Positions 58,901-64,000 of a stretch of DNA of 64,000 nucleotides are shown here, one piece after another. A program made the translations under genes and the position numbers. Under the pieces are notes generated by a model. It had not been told where the DNA came from and did not search any database. It saw only the letters and a program-made list of their open reading frames with translations. The DNA is from Piromyces finnis. Its lineage: Eukaryota; Neocallimastigomycota; Neocallimastigomycetes; Neocallimastigales; Neocallimastigaceae. The number at the start of each line of letters is the position of its first letter. Position 1 is the stretch's first letter. The DNA is taken from the NCBI GenBank assembly GCA_002104945.1, contig MCFH01000042.1:419119-483118 (forward strand), in the 5' to 3' direction.

Positions 58901-61289
58901 TAGGTGTCCTTTTACGTGGTAGAGGTGCCAATACTCAAGTTGCTGATAGTGTCGTTGAAGAAATTAAGAGTATGGGAGGTATTGCTGTTCCAAGTTATGA
59001 CTCTGTTGAAGAAGGTGAAAAGATTGTTGAAACTGCCATCAAAAACTTTGGTCGTGTTGATGTTATCATTAACAACGCTGGTATTTTAAGAGATAGATCC
59101 TTTGCTAGAATGACCGATACTGATTGGATGATGACCTACAAGGTTCACTTAAAGGGTTGTTACAAGGTTACTAAAGCTGCTTGGCCATACATGGTTAAAC
59201 AAAAGTACGGTAGAATTATTAATATTACATCTGCTGCCGGTCTTTTCGGTAACTTTGGTCAATCTAACTATGCTGCTGCTAAGGCTGGTGTTATTGGTCT
59301 CACTAATACTTTAGCCTTAGAAGGTAAGGAACACAATATTACTGTTAATAGTATTGCTCCAAATGCTGGTACTAGAATGACAGCTACTATTATGCCACAA
59401 GAAATGGTTGAATTACTCAAGCCAGAATACACAGCCCCATTAATTAGTTTCCTTACCCATGAATCATGTACAGCTACTGGCGGTATCTATGAAGTTGGTA
59501 GTTGCTGGATCGCTCGTATCCGTTGGCAACGTAGTGGTGGTGCTTCTTTCGCCATCAACAAATTATTATATCCAGAAAGCATTGCTACCAGATGGCGTGA
59601 TATTATCAACTTTGAAGATGGTCGTGATACCTATCCAACTACTATTGAAGAATCTACTGCTCAAATGCAAGTAAACTTAAAGAATGTTGATAATTCAGCA
59701 GAAAACGAAGAAGAAAAGCAAGTTGCTAAGCAAGAACAAAAGCAAGAAGGCAATGAAGAAAACAACATTTCAAAAATTGATACTGAAGCCCTCAAAAAGA
59801 TTGTATTTAACAAGGAAAAGTTTTCTTACAGTGAAAGAGATGTTATCTTATATTCCCTTGGTGTTGGTATTACCAAAAAGGAACTCTCTTACGTTTATGA
59901 AAATTCTCCAGACTTCAAGGTTCTTCCAACCTTCTCCACCGTTCCAGCCTTAGACTACTTCTCCAAGATGAACCTCTCTAACATATTACCAATCTTTACT
60001 CCAGAAACCTTCATACAAACCAAACACTTTATGGAATTAAAAAAGATTTTCGAACCAAAAGATGTTGTTGTTTCAAAGGGTAAAATTGTTGACATAATAA
60101 AAACAAAACTAGGTGCTGTTTTAGTTACTGCTATATCCACTTATGATCAAGATGATAATGTCATTTGTTATAATGAATTCCACCATCTTCTTCGTCACGT
60201 TGATCACTATGATAACTGTCCAGAAAAGGCCTTAGAATCAAAGATGAATAACACTGTCGTTATTCCAAAGAGAAAGCCAGACGCTATTGTTAAGGAACGT
60301 ACTTCTGAAGATCAAGCCATTCTTTACCGTTTATCTGGTGAAAAGAACCCATTACACGTTGATCCAGCTATGGCTTCCATTGCTGGTTACAATTCACCAG
60401 TTTTACAAAACCTTTGTGTTTTAGCCATCAGTACTCTTCATGTCATTCAAACCTTCTGTTATAGTGATGTTGCTAGTGTTAAGTCTATTCAAGCTGACTT
60501 TGTTTCTCATGTCTTCCCAGGTGAAACTTTACAAACTAATATGTGGCAAGAAGGTACCAAGATCTTATTTACCGTCAAGGCTTTAGAAAGAGATATTGTT
60601 GTTATTTCTAATGCTGCTATCCAACTTCAAGGTCAGGCTATTGCTGGTTTAGCCATGCCAGATCCAGAAAAGAGTTGGTTAACCGTTGAAGGTTTCAAGG
60701 CCTCTAAGATTTTCGAAAAACTTAAGGCTACCTTAGAAGCCACTTCAGGTCCAGAAAGAAGACTCAAAACTAAACAAATAAATGCTGTCTTCCAATTTGA
60801 CGTACGAAATGATAAACGCGAAAGTCAAACATGGTATATAGATTATAAGAATGGTCAAGGTGATATAGGTATTGGTAAACCAACTCACTCAAAACCAGAT
60901 TTAATAATAGCTGCCAGAGATGAAGTTATAATAGATTTAGCTTCAAGGAAAATTACCGGTCAAAAGGCATACATGCAAAGTAAAATTAAGGTAAGCCTAT
61001 TTTTTTTTTTTTTTTTAATCTTTTTATTATTATTATTATTATTATTTCAATCTATTCCTATGTCTTTCTCTGCGCATACACCTACTTACATTTCTATTTT
61101 ATCTCTATTTTATGCATTCCAAATATATTCTATACATTTCATATATTTTATTCATTATATACATTATATTTTTTTATCCATTCCTACTATACATTACATT
61201 TTAATTTATAGTTAAAGGGTAACCATGCTTTAGCCATGAAATTAGATAGTATTCTTGCAGTAACAAAACCAATCATTGCAAAACTTTAA
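55978..61289 (+). CDS. FOX2: Peroxisomal multifunctional beta-oxidation enzyme, Fox2/MFE-2 type, with SCP2 domain
   Basis: Fox2/MFE-2 carries out the enoyl-CoA hydratase-2 and (3R)-hydroxyacyl-CoA dehydrogenase steps of peroxisomal beta-oxidation. Eight exons (55978-56038, 56200-56439, 56702-56705, 56843-56913, 57017-57142, 57518-57994, 58838-60990, 61212-61289) sum to 3210 nt, giving 1069 residues. SDR-1 (1 to ~300) has TGAGGGFG, NNAG and YSSAK. SDR-2 (~313-590) has TGAGGGLG, NNAGIL and YAAAK. A Lys/Glu/Gln linker precedes two hot-dog folds (~640-930) with [15 protein letters not shown] and the signature [15 protein letters not shown]. The C-terminal SCP2-like domain ends IAKL, an AKL-type PTS1. 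Two oddities: the signature Asp of SGDxNPLH is Glu, and the usual HGLC is QNLC. Two SDR domains are typical of fungi; an SCP2 domain is usual in animals and, as I recall, absent from yeast Fox2. Confidence 0.92.
56702..56705 (+). other. 4-nt internal microexon of FOX2
   Basis: CTGG lies between an ATTATAG acceptor and a GTAATT donor. It joins AAT AAT G (ending 56439) to TGTTACTTGC (from 56843), giving N-N-A-G-V, the SDR motif. Without it, the downstream exon is read in the wrong frame. Confidence 0.85.
58148..58374. repeat. 50-bp minisatellite in the FOX2 intron, about four copies
   Basis: Units contain AATTCCATAATACATCGCCT and CAACTCTGTTTATATTATTC with a 50-bp period and few differences. 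The array lies in the 843-nt intron between the SDR-1 and SDR-2 exons. Confidence 0.9.
58480..58730. repeat. 53-bp minisatellite in the FOX2 intron, about five copies
   Basis: Units contain ATGATATGATTCAATTCTAT and ATTACAATAACTATATTTAT with a 53-bp period. It lies directly after the 50-bp array in the same intron. The two units share TTCAATTC and AATA.CA.TAAC segments, so they may be related. Confidence 0.88.
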
Positions 61290-62446
61290 TTTTTTTAAAA
61301 AAATAAAAAATAATAAAAAAAAAAAATCATATATAAATTTCAAAAAATAATTAATTATAAAACGAAAATAAAATAATAATACAAAATACAAAAGAATAGT
61401 TTAAACAAAATTTCAATTTTATAGCTCTATTTAGTAGCAATATAAACAAAATATATATAAATAAGAAAAGAAATTTTTTTTTTTTTTTTAAAAAAAAAAA
61501 TTAATAATAATAAAAAGAAAAATTTAAAGAATAAAAAAAAAACATAAAATAATAAAAAAAAGAAAGAAAAAAATTGTATATGTTTTAAAAATCAACCAAT
61601 AAGAAAAAAAAAAAAAGAAAAAAAAAAGAAAAAAAGAAAAAAAAAAAAGAAAAAAAAAGAAAAAAAGAAAAGAAAAAAAAAAAAAAGAAAAAAAACTTTT
61701 TTTTTTTACCTTTCGTATATCATTCTCATTCTCTTTTGAAATCTAAACTTTTTTTTTTTTTTTTAATATAAAACAAAACAAAAATCTATATAACAATAAT
61801 AATAAATTTTAACATAAAATTAATATAGTAAAAAAAAAAAAAAAAAGGAAAAAAAGGAAAAAAAAAAAAAAAGTAATCATAAAAAGAAAAAAAAAGAAAG
61901 AAAATAGATCATTTTAAATATATAAAAAAAAATAATAAATATAAATGTAATTTTTTTTTCTTCTTCTTCTTCTTCTTTCCTTCCCTTTTCTTCAAAGATT
62001 ACCTTCTACTATGAAAGTTAGTTTAAGCAAATATAATATTTTTTATTATTTATTGGTTTTTCTTTTTTTTTTTTTTTTTTATTTTTATTTTTATTTTTAT
62101 TTTTAATAATACATGATTTTTCTTTCTCTTTTGTTGATACTACCTATTATTATTATTATTTTTTTTTTTTTTTCCTATTTCATCTATAGTATATCAATGG
62201 ATTATTCTATCTATGTTATATACATAGCACCACACATCCTTTTTTTTTTCTATGTAATAATTATCTGTTAAATATTTATTATAAAGGTTTATAAATATAT
62301 AAAGAAATATTAATTATTTTAGTTAATTTATATTAAAAGACTTTTTTTTTTATTATTATTATTATGTGTTTGTAGCTGATGGTGGTTTTTTTGGTAAAGG
62401 ACATTTCATGTTTCTGTTTTCGTTCTTGTTATTGTTTTTTTTTTTT
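61290..62446. other. Convergent 3' intergenic, FOX2 / acyltransferase
   Basis: Purine-only stretches (A with sparse G) at about 61600-61695 and 61830-61905, CT-rich DNA near 61957-61995, and T runs. Should contain both polyadenylation regions. No gene seen. Confidence 0.75.
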
Positions 62447-63757
62447 TTAATTATTTTCGGTAGAAACATCTTGAACAATAAAGTTATAATATTTCATGGA
62501 AATGTCTTTAAAATTTTGGAAGAATTTTTCTGGACAGTTGTATGGACCGTTTACAGAGAAATAAAAGGTTTCTTTATTATGGAATCCATATAAATTTAAA
62601 AAGTAAAATTGATCATAAACAGCAATTTGATTAGAAAATTGAAGATTATCCATACCAACACCAACTAAACCTAAATGAGAGGTAAAGGTATAATTTGTTT
62701 TACAAGGATCAAGGAATTTGCTATAATTATTCATTGCTTGACCTTGTTCATCGGTTAAATTGGCCGCACTATAACCGGAAATACAGGCTTCTTGAGTATG
62801 ATAGGCTTCTTGGAATTTTTTGGAACAAACTAAAATATTTTCTAATGGATCATCTATTTTATCTACCATTGGATAAAGACTACCAACATGATAATAAAAT
62901 AGAGCCCTTTTAAATAATTCAGTGGCATAGGGATACTTACGATTATCCACTGGACACATCAAAGCAATTGGAATATCATCATATTTTCCTTGATGATATA
63001 CTCTAAGGGCTTCATTTTGAATAGCCATAACAATGGCTTGGGCCGTAACACCATGCTTTCTACAAAAAGTGGAAATTGGTGCATAAGGAACTTCCCATTG
63101 AGGTTGAATAACATGAGATGGTCGAGTAATTGGTGGATTTAATTCAGCATAAATAGCTTTAGAATTAATTTCAGGATCTTGGAAACCTTGACTTGTAATT
63201 TCTTCGGTATACCAACATTTTTTACCAAAGTCAAACACGGCTGGTTGATTACGAAAACTATCTAAACGTTCGGTGAATGGTTCATTCAAGGCTAAACAAT
63301 AGAAAATATCTAAAACATCAAAAGCTCCTCTACCATCAATAATACCATGACATATTCTTACCCTAATTTTTGTTTTTTCTTGTTCGGTTTCACCAATTTC
63401 TACACGCCAAAGAGGAGCTTTGTCAATTTCATACCATTCGGAAAGTTCATCTTCCAACGGGATTTTACCTTTAAGCATTTTTACTAAATTATCAAATTGA
63501 ATTTCGGAATCTTCAGCATACTGGAAATAATGTTGACCTTCTTTGGTAATAATTTTTAAACGTAATGTTGGAAATTCTTTTAAAAGAGTATAATATTTTT
63601 GACGTATATTGTCTATGGCTTGAATTGGTGTAACTTTTGACTTTGGTACAGTACCACTAACAGTAATCCAAGCTGCTAATGGATTATTTTCACTTGAATC
63701 AAGAATACGTAATAATTTTCCACTATCTTCAAAACTAATTTTTTCCATTTTTTCCAT
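62447..63757 (-). CDS. Condensation-fold (CoA-dependent) acyltransferase, substrate unknown
   Basis: A single-exon protein of 436 residues, with MEKMEK giving a choice of two in-frame ATGs at the start. It looks like a stand-alone member of the large acyltransferase fold shared by chloramphenicol acetyltransferase, alcohol acetyltransferases and NRPS condensation domains. The catalytic HxxxDG is present in RVRICHGIIDGRGAFDVLD (about residues 132-150). Other fold elements are the N-terminal substrate strand (NPLAAWITVSGTV), LLKEFPTLRLKI, IDKAPLWRVEIGE, FCRKHGVTAQAIVMAIQNEA and the MCPVDNRKYPY strand. There is no carrier-protein, adenylation or membrane segment, so it is not an NRPS module. Alcohol or lipid O-acylation is possible, but no substrate can be read. 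It is convergent with FOX2. Confidence 0.78.
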   Translation of the reverse strand: MEKMEKISFEDSGKLLRILDSSENNPLAAWITVSGTVPKSKVTPIQAIDNIRQKYYTLLKEFPTLRLKIITKEGQHYFQYAEDSEIQFDNLVKMLKGKIPLEDELSEWYEIDKAPLWRVEIGETEQEKTKIRVRICHGIIDGRGAFDVLDIFYCLALNEPFTERLDSFRNQPAVFDFGKKCWYTEEITSQGFQDPEINSKAIYAELNPPITRPSHVIQPQWEVPYAPISTFCRKHGVTAQAIVMAIQNEALRVYHQGKYDDIPIALMCPVDNRKYPYATELFKRALFYYHVGSLYPMVDKIDDPLENILVCSKKFQEAYHTQEACISGYSAANLTDEQGQAMNNYSKFLDPCKTNYTFTSHLGLVGVGMDNLQFSNQIAVYDQFYFLNLYGFHNKETFYFSVNGPYNCPEKFFQNFKDISMKYYNFIVQDVSTENN

Positions 63758-64000
63758 TTTTTTTTTTTTAAAAAAATAAAAAGAAATAATAACAATAATT
63801 CAATTTCAAAATGTGAATTATCGAAAAAGAAAATAAAAATAAAATAAAAAAAATAAAAAAAAAAAAAAAATGTTGAAAAAAAATAAACTTTATTGTTGGG
63901 TTAGGTTAAATTTTAAAAATTTAAAGTTCACCTATCATTATATAAATGGATCCGGTTCGAAGGATTGATTGTTTAGATTGTGACGACGTCATTCTGATAT
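63758..64000. promoter_or_regulatory. Upstream region of the acyltransferase gene with a CRE/ATF-like site
   Basis: A-rich immediately upstream of the ATG, then a more mixed 100 bp. TGACGACGTCA at 63981-63991 holds TGACG and ACGTCA half-sites, like sites bound by bZIP factors, about 225 bp from the ATG. The region is cut by the window edge. Confidence 0.4.

Overview
This is nuclear DNA of an intron-rich, extremely AT-rich eukaryote, most likely an early-diverging fungus. Evidence seen in the sequence: GT..AG introns in almost every gene, long A/T homopolymers and trinucleotide runs, and Asn-rich low-complexity proteins. Fungal content includes a Rim15/IREH1-type AGC kinase, a protein O-mannosyltransferase and a peroxisomal Fox2-type enzyme with two SDR domains. 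The base composition recalls anaerobic gut fungi (Neocallimastigomycota), but the Fox2-type protein ending in a PTS1-like AKL implies peroxisomes, so I leave the phylum open. I see no tRNA, rRNA, transposon or CRISPR array.

Layout. 1-3.3 kb: TFIIH helicase XPD/Rad3 (minus, cut by the left edge). 3.7-6.0 kb: a queuosine-salvage glycosylase (minus) and the KEOPS subunit Pcc1 (plus) share a 219-bp divergent promoter; both act in anticodon-loop tRNA modification. 6.4-9.7 kb: a DNAJC17-like J-domain/RRM protein and a MESH1-type phosphohydrolase, convergent. 10.5-19.0 kb: one long Rim15/IREH1-like kinase gene. 21.3-22.3 kb: a small secreted protein and a 44-copy pentanucleotide microsatellite. 22.6-31.9 kb: three ribosome-biogenesis-associated genes in a row (PA2G4/EBP1, WDR55/Jip5, WDR43/Utp5).

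33.8-38.4 kb: two tandem paralogous single-pass membrane proteins with Asn/Ser/Thr-rich ectodomains. One has a long RxS-rich cytoplasmic tail and the other a tail that stops 11 residues after the same intron. 40.6 kb: V-ATPase subunit e. 44.2-52.9 kb: NUS1 (dolichol synthesis), a GNAT acetyltransferase and a PMT O-mannosyltransferase, so dolichol supply and dolichyl-phosphate-mannose use lie close together. 56.0-61.3 kb: a four-domain Fox2/MFE-2 protein. 62.4-63.8 kb: a condensation-fold acyltransferase. Gene-free stretches are nearly all low-complexity A/T.

The most unusual observations: a 4-nt internal exon that rebuilds the NNAG motif of the first Fox2 SDR domain; 3- to 17-nt first coding exons in several genes; an Asp-to-Glu change in the hydratase signature of the same Fox2 protein; the truncated-tail membrane paralog; sense-strand (CAA)n tracts just upstream of three start codons; and CCACC/GGTGG islands in otherwise A/T-only intergenic DNA. 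Exon boundaries were read by eye from splice signals, frame and family alignment; no search was run.
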